Assembly: GCA_018398765.1 (NCBI GenBank)
Contig: JAHBMJ010005745.1
Span: 190,568 to 254,567 of the forward strand
Direction of reading: 5' to 3'
Origin: Chromera velia
Taxonomy: Eukaryota > Sar > Chromeraceae
Length of the DNA: 64,000 nt
Positions 40,779 to 54,071 of the stretch are shown here, piece after piece. Position numbers and translations under genes: made by a program. How positions within the stretch are numbered: position 1 is the first letter of the stretch; every line of letters begins with the position of its first letter. The notes beneath the pieces are model-generated. The model was given only the letters and a program-made list of their open reading frames with translations, did no database searches and was not told where the DNA came from.

Positions 40779-41273
40779 TCAATCAGAAGTGTCTTCTCTT
40801 CCTCTTCCTGCGGGGGATCTCGGGGGAGAGGAGTGACTGTCGCTTTCCGACGGGTTCCTTCTCTTGTCCTTCTCCTCTCTGTCTTTTCTCTTTTTGACAT
40901 TCTCCTTTGGAGACTTCCGATCCTCCCTGCTTTCTTTCCTCTTCTTTGCCTTCTTCTCTACATCAGAAGGAGACGAAGATCCTCCAGGGGAATCAGAGGA
41001 AGAAGCGGAAGAAGACGAGGAGTCGCTGTCGTCCCCCGAGGAGGAGGAAGAGGAAGACGAGTCTTCAGAAGAAGAAGAACTAGAGGAACTTGAGGAGGAG
41101 CTGCTAGATGAAGAAGAACTGCGACGGCGGCGCTTCTTTTGAGACTTCTTGGCTCTCCCTTTCTCCTTCCCCCCCTTCTTCCGCTTCTCCCCATTTCTCT
41201 TTTCCTCTTCACCCCTTCGAGGCTCCCCTGCTCTCCTCCAATCTCCATCTGTGATTCTGCAGGGGGGATACAG

Positions 41274-41336
<63 letters not shown>

Positions 41337-42425
41337 GTGCAATTACATATAAAACCTAAACATACGCGTGCGCGAATCAGAGAAGAGAACAGAAGAGACA
41401 GAGGGCTGGGAGGGTCACGAAGCCCCCCTCAACAAAAACCCGTACGTGCCCCCCCCACCCACACAAGCAACCCAGACAGAGACAACCCATCCGTCCCTCC
41501 AGCTAGCCCACTTTGGAATTTCAGGGACGTCGTCTTCCAGGAATTTCGGCCTCAGTCGGGGGTTTCTGCATGAGATCGAGGGAGGGAGGGGGAAGAAATG
41601 GGGGAAATTTTCTTTTGACATTCGACCATTGACATGATGCACTGGAGACACAGAGGCACACGAAAAAGGGGCCCGCAGGCAGTTGACCTACCAGTTGGGG
41701 ATGCAGGGTGGCCTCAAAGTCTTCAGGAAGAATCAGAAAAGACTGGAAGGAAGAATATTCATACAACACGACGCCTTTTTTTCTCGACTGACACGACCAT
41801 GCAGTATTGTGTGAAGTATCGAAAATTCAGCACGGGTTTTCTCATCTGCTGCTCTCCTTTGACGCGACTTCTCGGGATTAAAAAAGACGGAGTAAAAGAC
41901 GACAAGGACCATACGGCGAACGCACAATCGAAAACCAAAAACAGAGACGAAGAAAAAGACAACTCGTCTCCCCGTGAACATACTCACTTGAGCACTTGTG
42001 TTCGGGTCGGTCGATGTTTGTAGGCTGCGTTTTGCGCTTTGCACTCATACGTCCAGCTGCATTCATCAAACATGCAGCCAGATGTTTGGTTGATTTTCAG
42101 CTTATGTCTCTCCTTTTCTTTCTTTCTTTCTGTCTGTCTTTCTTTCTGTCTGTCTGTCTGTCTGTCTTTCTTTCTTTCTTTCTCTCTCTGTCTCTCTCCC
42201 TTTGTTTCTTTGTTTAAGAAAGGAGGGGAGAAGAGTGGGCAAATTATCGACTGACCGACTGACTCACTTGAAAGGACGAAGGAGCGGAATGAAACGCGGA
42301 AAGAAGGCAGGAAAAAAAAGAAAAGAAAAGAAAAGAAAGAAAGGAAAGAAGGGAAGAAGGAAGGAAGGACGGAAGGAAAGAAAGCAAGAAAAGAAAGAAA
42401 GCAAGAAAAGAAAGAAAGCAAGAAA

Positions 42426-42458
<33 letters not shown>

Positions 42459-42497
42459 GAAGGAAGGAAGGAAGGAAGGAAGGAGGAAAGGAAGAAA

Positions 42498-42529
<32 letters not shown>

Positions 42530-43084
42530 AAAGAAGGAAGGAAGGAAGGAAGGAAGGAAGGAAGGAAAAAAGGAGAACAAAGAAAAGAATGAAGAAGAAA
42601 AGAGATTTATAGACATAGACAGAAGGAGAGTAATAACGAGAGAGTCAACTCACTGTCCCTTTTGAAGACAATTCTGGCATTGTTGCGTCCCTCCTCCCTG
42701 CAAGAAGCAAAGCCGAGAGAGTTTCAGGTTTCCACACCCGCTCTTTCTTCACGAACCTTAACTGAGAAATGCTGGAAGTCAAACTTGTAAGCACGCGAAC
42801 AGGCGTATAGACTTGAAAAAACAAATTTCCTTCTAGGACTCTTTTCTTCGGTTTTCTTTTACGTGATCGCTTGAAGCTCGCAATTCCTCCTCCCCACATG
42901 TGAAGACCAGTTGAACAGAAAGAGCCAGAATTCAGCCTTCCAAGAGAGAGAGCACACAAGCCTCATTCGATTTTCTGCACACAGGAGCAGAGGGCGGCCA
43001 GTGTTCTCCGTGCACACCAGAACTGACCCCGCCTCCACCGCCAGGTTTTCTTCCCAGACCCCCGCGGAATCCCCCAAAGCTCAT
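40779..43084 (-). CDS. ZCCHC10-like zinc-knuckle protein with Ser-rich tail
   Basis: Exons: 43028-43084, 42654-42697, 41988-42056, one starting at 41565 (end uncertain, perhaps near 41435), and 40779-41256. The start MSFGGFRGGLGRKPGGGGG is Gly-rich. The zinc knuckle is split across a phase-2 intron: GGGTQQCQNCLQKGH joins WTYECKAQNAAYKHRPTRTQ. The combined pattern CQNCLQKGHWTYECK ... HRPTRT closely matches the CCHC knuckle of ZCCHC10 (CQNCLEFGHWTYECK ... HRPSRT), and that protein also ends in a poly-Ser/Asp tail. Here the tail is KKRRRR, then 18 Ser, then Ser/Glu/Asp, then a Lys/Arg-rich segment. The family is nuclear and likely RNA-associated; its biochemical role is poorly known. The junction between exons 4 and 5 needs phase 2 and is not settled. 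Divergent from PRPF39. Confidence 0.8.
41278..41337 (-). repeat. (CT)n(GT)n microsatellite before a 3' splice site
   Basis: The plus strand reads CA then GA. On the ZCCHC10 sense strand it is CT then GT, ending about 20 bases before the CCCCCTGCAG acceptor of the last exon. Confidence 0.9.
42110..42600. repeat. (CTTT)n and (GAAA)n / (GGAA)n microsatellites
   Basis: A CTTT/CTGT run (42112-42195) followed, after about 100 bases, by GAAA/GGAA repeats (42300-42600), in the ZCCHC10 intron between 42654 and 42056. Purine- and pyrimidine-rich parts lie in opposite orientations, so single strands could pair. Confidence 0.9.
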
Positions 43085-44297
43085 CTTTCCTTCACCCTTC
43101 CGATCTGCGCACACTTCTCCTTTCTCCCCTTTTTTCTGGCTTTCGCTCAGCTGGTCGGTCGAGGAGAAAAGAATACTACCAGGTGGGCTGTCCCGACAGA
43201 TGAATGGCTGGATACAGCCGAAAGAACTCCGACAGGGACGAGACGGGGATGTTTGTCAGCAAATCAGAAGAGCGCTCCGCACCTTCGGTGGACGCAGCGA
43301 AGTGAATCAGCGCCCCAAGTTCTCCTGCTGAGACTCAAGCACGCATATTAATGTTAATGTGACAAGCCACCTGACTCGGCGTTCTAGCTGTGAGTGCAAG
43401 ATGTTAATTTAATTCCACTCTTGCAGGTAGAGATTCAATCACTCCGGCCGGCCATGGCCGGCCCTCTCTTGACACAAAATTCCCCTTTTAATTTTTGTCA
43501 AAAAAATGCGTCTCTAGAGCTCTTTTTCGCGTCACCACGCGCGCGGGCGTGCGAGATTCTCGTGGCACACATGCAGTCTTCGCGTGCACATGGACCACCA
43601 GAGTGCCGGCATGTGCCGGCTGGATCCGACCGTCGACCGATAAAATTGGAGAGAGTCTGGTTACACCGTTACATTCGCCTGGCACCAATGTTCTGCTGTT
43701 GACATATCATCTCAAAACACGCATTGGTTGCGGCAAGCCGGGGAAGCTTGATTATTGGGCGTTGATCGAACTACTTTCTGTACGGCTCTGCGCTGGCTGG
43801 CACAAAGACAGACAGACCGGCGGGTCGGATTCAGTCTGGCAGGTCCAGGCAGGATTCCTTCCTCCTTGTTCGATCGATCCATCGGTTTTCTAGAGGTGTC
43901 TTCGGCCTTTGCTTGAACCGACCCTGTGGATAAATCAGTTGGTGTTCCAGGAACACGTTTCTGATCGCAGATTTTGTGCTCGGTGTTTCGTTCTCAAGAA
44001 AGATAGATTTCCGTCTCTCTGAGTTCTCTTCGAGTGTCTGAAAAGACAGGAAGGAGAGAATTGAGTCTGAGGCCCAGTCCCTTCTTTTTACAATTCCTGA
44101 ACTTAACACGCAAGGAAACGAAGGTAACTGACACAATATAGATCAGGATTGCGGTCTTCCTGTTCTTTCCATTTTTGTTTGTCACCGGAATACAAATTCC
44201 CCGTTTGGAGTTTGCGGCTTGAGGACGAGCGACAGTGACTACACCTATATCGTCTTTCACTTGTTTGTTTGACAGGCAAGTCAAGAAATCGGAAGCC
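43085..44297. promoter_or_regulatory. Divergent promoter region of ZCCHC10 and PRPF39
   Basis: A spacer of about 1.2 kb between two start codons on opposite strands. It contains the perfect 18-base palindrome GGCCGGCCATGGCCGGCC at 43446-43463 and a GC-rich stretch (CACGCGCGCGGGCGTGCG, about 43536). No coding frame here is convincing. Core promoter elements cannot be pinned by eye. Confidence 0.45.
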
Positions 44298-44932
44298 ATG
44301 GAGGGTAATGGAGGGAATGTCGCCTGGGGTGGCGTGGGTTCTGTCCAGTATGGGGGGGGGCAACAACAACAGCAAGGGCATTTCGGGTTCCCACAGCAGC
44401 AGGCCGCTCACACCGCAGTCTCGCAACAACAGCACGCCGCTGCGGCTGTTGCTGCTGCCATGGGCGCATACGGAAGTCAGTTTGCGTGTCTCTTCATTGT
44501 CTCCCTGGGCTGACCTTTACATTCTTTGCCCCCCTTTCCCTGTTTTCTGTGTTTCAGCACTGCGCGCTTTTGAGCGCAGAGCGTACATTGTGTTCTGGTA
44601 TTTGTTTGTGTCTGGTAGGTGTGGGTACGTGCGATTTTGCGTTTGCGGTGGTGTATCTATCTGGGGGGTTTTTGATGGTAGAGCGAGGCTTTGAATGTGC
44701 TGGAAGAAAAGCAGAAGTTGATTGATGCTTCCACTTCCAACAAAGAATGGGTCAAGGAAAGGACCTCCAAGCAGGTGTGCCGTACGAAAGATAAAAAAAG
44801 ACTTTGTCCACTTTGACGGTTTGTGATCTCCTGTCTAGTCTCGAGAATATCAGTGACTCAAGCAAATTTCGTGCCCAGACGCTTCCGTGATTTCTGGGTT
44901 TTTGCTTTGGCCTGTCCTGTCCTGCTCGCTCG

Positions 44933-44980
<48 letters not shown>

Positions 44981-45981
44981 CTTCCACACACCAACTTCAT
45001 CAGATCGGAACTGTGGGGGGGGCAGCCGGAGGTGACAGCACAGACACGACGGGAGGGGACGGGGGGGGAGCAGGCGTATATCCACCAGCTCTGTCTCCGA
45101 CTCTTCCGGCGACTGGCGACGACGCACAGCTGGCTATGGCGATGGCAGACGCAGATCAGGTCCGTAGAGATCTATCTGTGCGAGAATGTGTTCATGTATG
45201 GAGCGTTCCGTAAGAAATGCTTCTTTGTATCATGGGTGCTTTCTGTCAAACACCTCGCCCGTCTCAATGTGTCTCTTCTCGATAGAGTGGATCCTACGGA
45301 ATTCTGTGATGATGCGTGAAAAGTCCAAATATATGATCAGTGTGTATATCTGCCAGCGTCCCGGCCGCTTGTTTCGAATGTGGATGGGAGGACCGTGAGC
45401 AAGGATTTTGCCTCCCGAGACATTCTCTTTCTTCCTCTTCTGCATTCTTTGTCTGTCTGTTGAATGTGTGTGTGTGAGTGTGTGTGGTGGGTGGATGGGT
45501 GGGTGTGGACGTCCAGACAGACAGACAACCCAATCAATGCTTTTGAAAGAGATGAAAACGCAACACAAAAGAGTTCGAGGAAGCACGCGCACTTTCATGC
45601 CCATCCATGCACGCATCTATCTGTCCCTCCAATAACTCAGTGAAGAAATGAAAAAATTAACCCATGTATGTGTCCATGCAGAGTAACGCCGTGTCCCCGG
45701 AACAACAGCTGGCACAAGCATGGGCCTATGTGGAGAGCAACCCATGCGATTTCGAGGGTTGGACAGCACTCATTGCAATCACAGAAGCTCAGGTGTGTAA
45801 AGAGGCGTAGAAGAAAAATATCTCTAATGTGAAGAGGGAGGCAAAGACAGAGAGCGTGATTTGCTCCCTCCCCGTACCCATCCGGTAGGCCTTTGAAAAA
45901 ACGGACATCGAGGAGCCTTGGATTCTTGTGTCGATCGATCGATCTATCTATCTGCATTGTTCTCTCCTCTCTCTGCATTTT

Positions 45982-46027
<46 letters not shown>

Positions 46028-48632
46028 CACTGGCTGTATGCTCTGAAGGCTGGAGGAGAAAATGGAGGACCTTGTGTATCTCGATTAGAGAAGTTTTCTT
46101 TCCGCTTGTTTGTTCCGTTTTTGCCTACGTCAATCTTTTTGGTTTTTGTTTCTGCAGGGAGACTCGGCGATGATGAGGAGAAGCTACCACCAGGCAGGTG
46201 TTTGTGTGTGTGTGAGAGAGAGAGAAAGGGTGCGCCTCTCCTTCCGCCTGTCTGCCTTTTCTTTCTTTCTTTCTTTTCTCTTGTGTACGTGAAGAAAACA
46301 AGCGAGAAGAAGAAACATACAGTCTGTCTGTCTGTCTATCTGTCTTCTTCCCTCGTTCTTTTTCTTCGTCCTCTTTTCTAATGATTGGTTGATTGATTGA
46401 TTAATTGATTGATTGACTGATTGATTGATTGATAGATCGATCGGTTGATTCATGGGGGAAGGAAGGGGGGGGATGAGTACGTGCCGATGAGTGGAGTCCC
46501 TGGATGATGAGTGGGTTGTGTGAGTGATCGATCGATGGGCTTGGATTTTGCATGCAGTTTCTGCGCGAATTTCCTCTCTGCTTCGGTTTCTGGAAACGCT
46601 GGGCTTCTCTCGAGGAGCGCGTTCTTCAGGCTGAAAAGGAGAAGGAGGAGGGAACGCAGGAGAGAAATTTCGAGATCACAGACGAGATTGGGGGGGGTGA
46701 TGGAGAAGGAGACCCAGCTTCTTGGTGGCCTGGAGATCCTGTGGACCCGCTGAGCCCTATCGGAGTTTTCCGTCTTGGGCTTCGGTTGGTACCCTTCTCT
46801 GTGGATCTCTGGCGTGTCTTTCTCGAGCATGTCGTGGAGGACTTTCATAAGAAGAGACGAGAGATGGTCGCAGTGAGGGAAGAAGGAGCTGAACGAGACG
46901 GGAAGGGGGCGGGAGGAAGTGCGATAAGTGGGGATGAGATGAGGAGGGTTGTCGAGAAAAACAGAGGGATCGTCAGGGGTATCTTTGAAGAAGCAATTGA
47001 GAAGGTCTGTCACTCCGTCTGTCTTTCTATCTATCAGCCTGCCTGTCTCTTGCATTCCCCAAAACAACCAACTGTCTCTATGCTCTGCCCACCATACACG
47101 TTGAAGTGAAACTCGGGCTTTCGCTTGTGTTGACGACAAAAGTGTATCAGCTTCGCACGCTGGTGAGTGGATGGAGTTTTGTTCTGAGAAATTGTCTGCA
47201 TGATGCCAAAATGATTGCAGGTTGGGCTTGACTTTCGGGGCTCCTGTAAGAGCGTTTGGGAGAAGGCGATCGCCTTCGAGAGGGACGAAGAAAACTGGGC
47301 AGAGGTTAGTGAGTCAGTTGTTGAAAGGGGTTGGGAGTGAATGAGTGAGCGAGTGGGTGAGCGAAAGAAGCCCCGTCACTGAATGAATGAATGCATATGT
47401 TCGGGGAGCGGACGAGGGGGGACTAGATCGATCAATTCAGCTCAGCGGCCAGGACAAGAGAGAAGATGGGAAGAATGACAGGAGAAGGAAAATGAGCTCC
47501 GCACTTTTTTTTGTTCTTCGTCGATTGTTCGACTGACTGGAGGCACTGCCGGTGTCCTTCCGTCCACTCACACAAGCATACAAGTTCCTTCACTGGCAAC
47601 CCCCTTTAGTGAAAACCCCGGTGGGACGGTCTTTTTTGAGATTTAACGCGTTGACATATTCATTCTCTTTTCTATGTCCCTCCATGCGTTTCTCTCTCTG
47701 TGGTCTGTTCAGGCGAGCCACCTATACAGGAGAGCGCTGTCGACCCCATCGAAGGACCTCCAACTGATCTGGTGGGTTCCCTCTTCCTCTCTCTCTCTCT
47801 CTTCCTCTCTCTCTCTCTCTCTCTCNTCTCTCTGTGCGTGCGTGTGTGTGTGTGTATGTGTGATTCCAAAAGAGGAAGAGGGATCGCGGCGACGAGACAC
47901 ACACCGGGATCCATCTCCAGATTCTTTTGACTCCAAATACTGACCCAAAAGAATGAAAGAAGGAAGGAACGAAGGACTAGAGAGAAAGAAAGCAACTCGA
48001 AAAAAAAAAAAAAGGCGAAGGAGTATTAACTTCCCGTCCGATAGAAAAATCCTTGGATCGATCAGAATTTTTGAAGTCATGATGATAGATCATCCCTCCC
48101 TCTCGCTGTGTTTCTTTGTTGTCTTGGCGTCAAAATAGGCCGACGTTTTTCCTCCCTCTTTCTGCCAATACGTCTGCATGTGTGTCCCCCTACCTCCCTA
48201 CCTACCTACCTACCTGGCTGGCTGGCTGGCTGGCTGTCTAACCCGAAGCTGTTTCTTCTCTTGTTGATTTGAAGAGGACCACACGCACGCACGCATGCCC
48301 GCAGGACCAGATTCAAGAGCTTCTGTCCGGAGATGCCAGATGAGTGCCTTGACCCTGACCGGCTTCTCTCTGCTGGGACTGGGGAGAAGGAACAATTCAG
48401 CAGTGTCCTCGAGCAGGCTGAGATTGGGGTCGGTCCTTCAAAAGGAAGAGGGGGAAAAGCTCCCCTCTGTGTTTGAAGGTCTTTCTTTCAGTGAGTAAGG
48501 CAGGCGGGCAGTGCTGGGTGCCAAAAGAGACAGAGAAGAGAAATCCGCGCTCTTGCCAAGTCTGGGTGTGCGTCTGTGTGCCTGGTTCAACAGAAATGAA
48601 AGGTGTCCTTAGGTCAAGAGAGAGAGTACCTC

Positions 48633-48664
<32 letters not shown>

Positions 48665-49801
48665 TGTGTGTGCAGGCTCAAGAGAAGTATGAGAAGGATC
48701 TCGAGATGTACCAGAAGGAGCTCGGTAAGTTGTTCGGTTGGTTGGTTTGAGTTGAGTAGTTGGCAGACTGATTGATTGAACCAGCTTTCGCGAGCACTAG
48801 TTCGAGCTGCTTCTTTTCCAGAGACGGATGGACAAAAAGACAGTGGAAGGAACAAAGAGAAAAAGAAAAGCACGGGAGGGCATGGGGGACCTTGATGGCG
48901 CTTTCCAATTTTTCTCCCTGTCTTTCCCTTTTTTTTGCGAGCTTTCTCGTTCATCATAGAGAGAAAGCATCCCTGAGTGCACCGCTGAAAGCTTGCCAAA
49001 GACAGACCGCACCTGTCGCTGTCTCAAAATGATTCAGCGAGAGCTTCTTTCTGTGTATTGAATCCGTGTGTCTGTGCATCGTTGGTCTTCCTGTCCCCAG
49101 CTTTCCGTTTTTATCGCTTCGGTCTTACGTTTCTTCCTCTTCTGTCTGGGTGCGCTGTCGACAAAGAACCATCCGTCCATCCATCTGCCCCGGGAGTGGT
49201 TGCAGCGAAGCGGAGACAGGCTGCACTGGAGGAGAAGGAAAAATCCGCTGCGGCTCGAAAGGGAACCTTGGACGATTTTGCGATGCTGAAAGCTTTGGCT
49301 GCTGGGGGGCCTGTGGGGTCTTTGGCTGTGGCTGGGGCGGGGGGGAAGGGGAAGGGGTCTGCTGAGGAGGGGGAGGTCTCAGAGGAGGAAGAGGGCGAGG
49401 TCGGTCGATTAATCGTGTCAAGTCGATTGCATGAATCGGCTCCGGGAGGGATTCAGAGACGGGAAGAAAGTGGGGATCATTTTGGGTTTGTAAAAGATCT
49501 GCTTTCACCGGTTTTCGGCTTGATGGTCTGTCTCTGAAGGAGGATTGAATGGGAAGAGGGAGAGTTGCTCGGTCACTTAAGCGTATGAGTGACCGCCTGA
49601 ATGCAGTCTCTGGGGGGGGAAATGCCTTTCATGCACGTGTGTGTGTGTGTGTGTGTGTGTGCGTGTGCGTGTGCATGTTTTGTGTGACTGGCGTCTGTTT
49701 TCTCTGTCCCGTCTCGGCCTCCCCTCTGCGCGCACTTTCTCTCTCCCCCTCCCTCTGTGCTGCTGTCCGTTTGTACGTTAAGAGAGACTAATTGTGCATT
49801 G

Positions 49802-49839
<38 letters not shown>

Positions 49840-50815
49840 CCCCGGTCCCTGCTTCTCTCTCTGCGCCCCCCCCTCCGAGAATATATTGATATCAGATCTT
49901 GGATTCGGAAGGATCTGAGGGCGGCATGATGGGGGCAGAGGAGATTGACGACGTGGACGGGGGCCAGGCTGGGAACGGACAGGGAGAGACGGAGAGGGAG
50001 GGGGGGTTGGGTGCAGGGCATAGGGACGGGAGCGAAAGGGAGACCGGAAATGCGCAGGTCGGCTGGTTGAAAGATTTAGCGGATTGGTGTGCAACTCTAC
50101 GTCTCTTTTTCCATTCATCTCTGTCGGTCTCTCTCTCTCGTTTGCGTGCGTGTGGGCGTACAAAACAGGGAGGGTGAGAGTTGAAGGAGCATCGAGAGTG
50201 GCATAAGAAGAGAGTTGGGCATATTTGTGTTTTTCTTCGTATACATTGGTTTTGCTGGAGAGCTTTTGCGCGCTCACGTGTGCGTATGTGTATGTATATT
50301 TATTCGTGTACGTGCAGAAGGAGACCGAGCTGGAGAAGGAAAAGGAGGAGGAGACTGGGGACTACGATGATCTCCCTCGTCCTTCCCCTCCTGGGCCGCT
50401 TCCCGTCTCCTCTCTGCTCCGCACGTTCCTCCTCCAGGCCCGAGAGGCGAGCTTCAAGGAGGCGTTGTCAAAGGTTACCACACGGATTCCCTTCGAGAAG
50501 AGAATCAGACGGCCCTTCTTCCACTTCAAACCAATCGATTCGGAGGAAATTGGTAGGCGGGAACTTGGAATGAAGTGGTAGTATCTTTGACTTTCGAAGA
50601 GAGGTTCATTCTGTGCCTTCAGAGTGATTGCTTGGAGATGAACCAATTTTGGTAAAAATTGGTAAAAATACGTTGGCACACATACAAAGAGAAAATGCGC
50701 ACCGCAGTTGGCAGATTGGGTGTGTTGTGTTCGGCGGTGCGCTTCTCTCTTGCGGTCGCGCTTCCTCCGTCCTCGCTTTCATCACTCCCCCCTTCCCTTC
50801 ACACACCTCCTTTTC

Positions 50816-50846
<31 letters not shown>

Positions 50847-53764
50847 GGGGGGGGGGGGGNNNNNNNNNNNNNNNNNNNNNNNNNNNGGGGGGGGGGGGGG
50901 GGATTTTTGTTTGTCCCGGCTTCCTCCTGCCTGACGCATCTCTGTGTCTGCTGTTGCTGTCAAACAGACGTGGCATCCGAGGGCGGTCCGCACAACATGA
51001 AAACGCATAGCTAGATTTTTTCTGTTCTGTATTGTGTTGTGTTGCAGTGGCATGGCAGAACTATCTTGAGTATCACTGTATGTATTGTGTTGCAGTGGCG
51101 TGGCAGAACTATCTTGACTACGAGGAATATCACGCGGCTCAACAGCAGACGGAGGCACGGAATCGGGTCGGGGCGGATGAAGAGTGTGCAGCTGGAGCAG
51201 GGGGAGGACAGGGAACCGGGACTGAAGCGCATGGGAAGGAGAAGGAGGTATCTGAGAAGGTGATGGGGACGGAGGAGGGACAGACAGCGGCAGAGGCAGC
51301 AGCGAAACGAGTGCAGAACCTGTATCGCAGGTGTGCGATCGCGTGCAACAATTATCTGTGGTTCTGGCGACGGTCAGTCAGTGAGTCAATCCTTGAGTGA
51401 GTTTTTGTATCAAGAAAGTCACGTGCACGTTGACGCACAGAAGTTCCGCCTTGGAAAAGCGCTTCAATGATGCTTGTGGTCCTCCATGCAAGATGGAGGG
51501 TGGGGAGGAAGCCTGCTGTTTTATGGAATGCACTTTCTCTCGAGTCAGAGGGTGGGCAGCTTGCTGCAGGAAGGATCAACCAAGTGAAAAAACAAAGGAA
51601 GAAGTGCACAGAATGCCATACCATAGGTACTGATTCTACCTACCTCTTTGTGTTGCAGGTACGTGGATTATCTCACCAAGCAGGGGAAGGAGAGTGAGGC
51701 GCTCGAGGTGATCTCCAGAGCTTGTGAAGTTTCCTTGAGACGAAGGTGTGTAAGTGAGTGAGTGAGTGAGTGTGTGAGGGAGTGAGGGAGTAAGTATTTG
51801 AGTGCCTTTGCATGTCTCTTCTTCGTTCTCTGTGTCTCTTTTTGTCTCTGTCTCTGTATCAGCTTGCCTTCTTTTCTTTTCTTCCCTTTTGCACCCCAGG
51901 CGCCCCCGGTATGGGGTTCTGTGATCGTCAGTCAGTCTGCACTCCAACCACTGTTTCTCTCTGTGATCCATGGCTGTGTCTACGTGTGTGTGTGCGTCCA
52001 TGATCGTGTGAAAACCCGTCGCGTCCCGTCTCTGTCCTTTTTTCCCCACTGTACGCAGCCCCGTCCTCTTCTTTCTGTCTGCCGACCTGGAAGAACAGTC
52101 TGGGTCTCTGGAGGTCGCAGAGAGGCGCCTTCGGTCGGCTTGCAGGTGGGTGAAAGGGGGAAGGCAGGCAGCTGGTAGTTGGGGGGGCAGAGACGTCGCG
52201 GCATCGATGGAGGTTTCCTGGGCGACCGACCAGTGAAAGCATTTTTTTTTTCTTCGTCTCCTTTTCAACTTTCGTCGCTTGCCTTATGAGTCGCCCCTTT
52301 TCGTTTCGGCCGATCTTTTACTTGACTCTGCCCTGTCTTTTTTCGTCCTTTCTCTCGATGCCTCGATCACGGTGTGTATACGTACAATGTCATGCATAGT
52401 TAATTACGTGCATATTATTAATATATATTCGAGCGTGCAGCCTCCTTGCAGAAGACCCTGACGCCCTGACGTCCTTCCGCTTTGGGCTGCACCCGCCTCC
52501 CGAGGGCAAGGGGGAGGTTGGGTCTGCTTCCGCGGGAGAAGGGGGGAAGTTTGTGAGTGAGTCTGGGGAGTGTCGGCATATGTTGGGCTCCAGCCGTTTG
52601 GCGTTGTTTCTCCGACGGCGTGGGAGTGAGAGGATCCAGGAGGCTGTGGATGTGGTTCTGCGAGCCCATCAGTCTCTGTTGACTTCTGGTGGAGAGGGAG
52701 GCTTCGCTTCCTTCCTCTCGTTGATCGAGCAAGCAAGAAAACTGCAGGCGTTCGACAAGGATGCAGAGATGGACGCGGACATGCTAGCATCTCCCTCCCG
52801 AGCAGTGCTTGCGAAAGGCAAATCCACTCTCTTCAACAAGCCCACGCCATCATCCGCTGCTCAGACGCCCCACTCAGCAGCAAATGCCAGCAGTGGCAGT
52901 GCAGTCCGAGAGCCTCCATCGAAGAGGCTGAAGAGCGAGAGGGCCACAAGCGTGAGATCGAGGCGAGTGATGACGGAATTTGGAGACGGACAGAGTGAGG
53001 GAATGGAAGTAGACGAGGAAGAGGACGAAGAGATGGGGATGGGGGAAGCAACAGAGGGGGGAGGAGGGATGTATTCAGGGGGGGGGCATGACGGTGTGTT
53101 CTCAAGCGCCTCCACCGCCGCCGTGTCCACTCCCCTGCCCTCTCTGGACATGCGACGCCGTCTGTGCTTCTCTGCACTAACCACTGCCCGCTTCCTGCTG
53201 GACACGGCCGAAATGATGGAGACGGGTCAGCCGAAATCCGAGGTCACCTCTGCACACAACAAGATGCAAGGCGACGCGGTGCGTGTCGTGGAGACGGCAT
53301 GGGAGATTGAGAGGCTGATGGCCGATGAAGAGACCAGGCGGCAGGAGACCAGCCAGCAGGCGAGTGTCGACGGTGGTTTTCTCGTGGCGGTCGTCAATCT
53401 GATTCAACGGCATGCGGAAGGTTGGTGCTTGCATGCGTACCGGCATCGTGCACAGACAGACCGATCGAGGAAGAAGGGGGGGGATGCAATAAAAAAGGAA
53501 TGGGAATTTCGTTGGAGGATTGTCTCAATTTGATCTGCATTTTATCAATAGCTTCCCCTCTCTCTGTACCAAAAGGTCCCTCCATCGCTCTCTCTTCAGT
53601 GAACAGACTTGCCAGCCAGACGGACGGACAGACAGGCAGTTGTCCTCGCCCATTGCTGACAGAATGTCTTCGCATGCCACCTTTCGAGAGGGTATCTGTG
53701 CATACGGGTTCCTTTCCATCTCTCTCTCTCTCTTTCTCTTTCTCTTTCTCTTTCTCTCTCTCTT

Positions 53765-53803
<39 letters not shown>

Positions 53804-53928
53804 TTCTTTCTCTCTCTCTCTCTCTTTCTTTCTTTCTCTCTCTCTCTTTCTCTGTCTCTCTCTCTTTCTTTCTCTGTCTCTCTCTCTCTCTCTTTCTTTC
53901 TCTGTCTCTGTCTCTCTCTCTCTCCCTT

Positions 53929-53970
<42 letters not shown>

Positions 53971-54028
53971 CCTCTCTCTCTTTCTTTCTCTCTCTCTCTT
54001 TCTCTGTCTCTCTCTCTCTCTCTTTCTT

Positions 54029-54071
<43 letters not shown>

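Noticed and set aside
41700-41765. Possible ZCCHC10 exon with SFLILPEDFEATLHPQL
   Set aside because: It requires phase 0 entry, whereas the upstream exon ends in phase 2; skipping it to the 41565 exon keeps phase.
44690-44775. Possible PRPF39 exon with EALNVLEEKQKLIDASTSNK
   Set aside because: Its phases do not fit between exon 1 (phase 1 out) and the 44981 exon (phase 1 in), which join directly.
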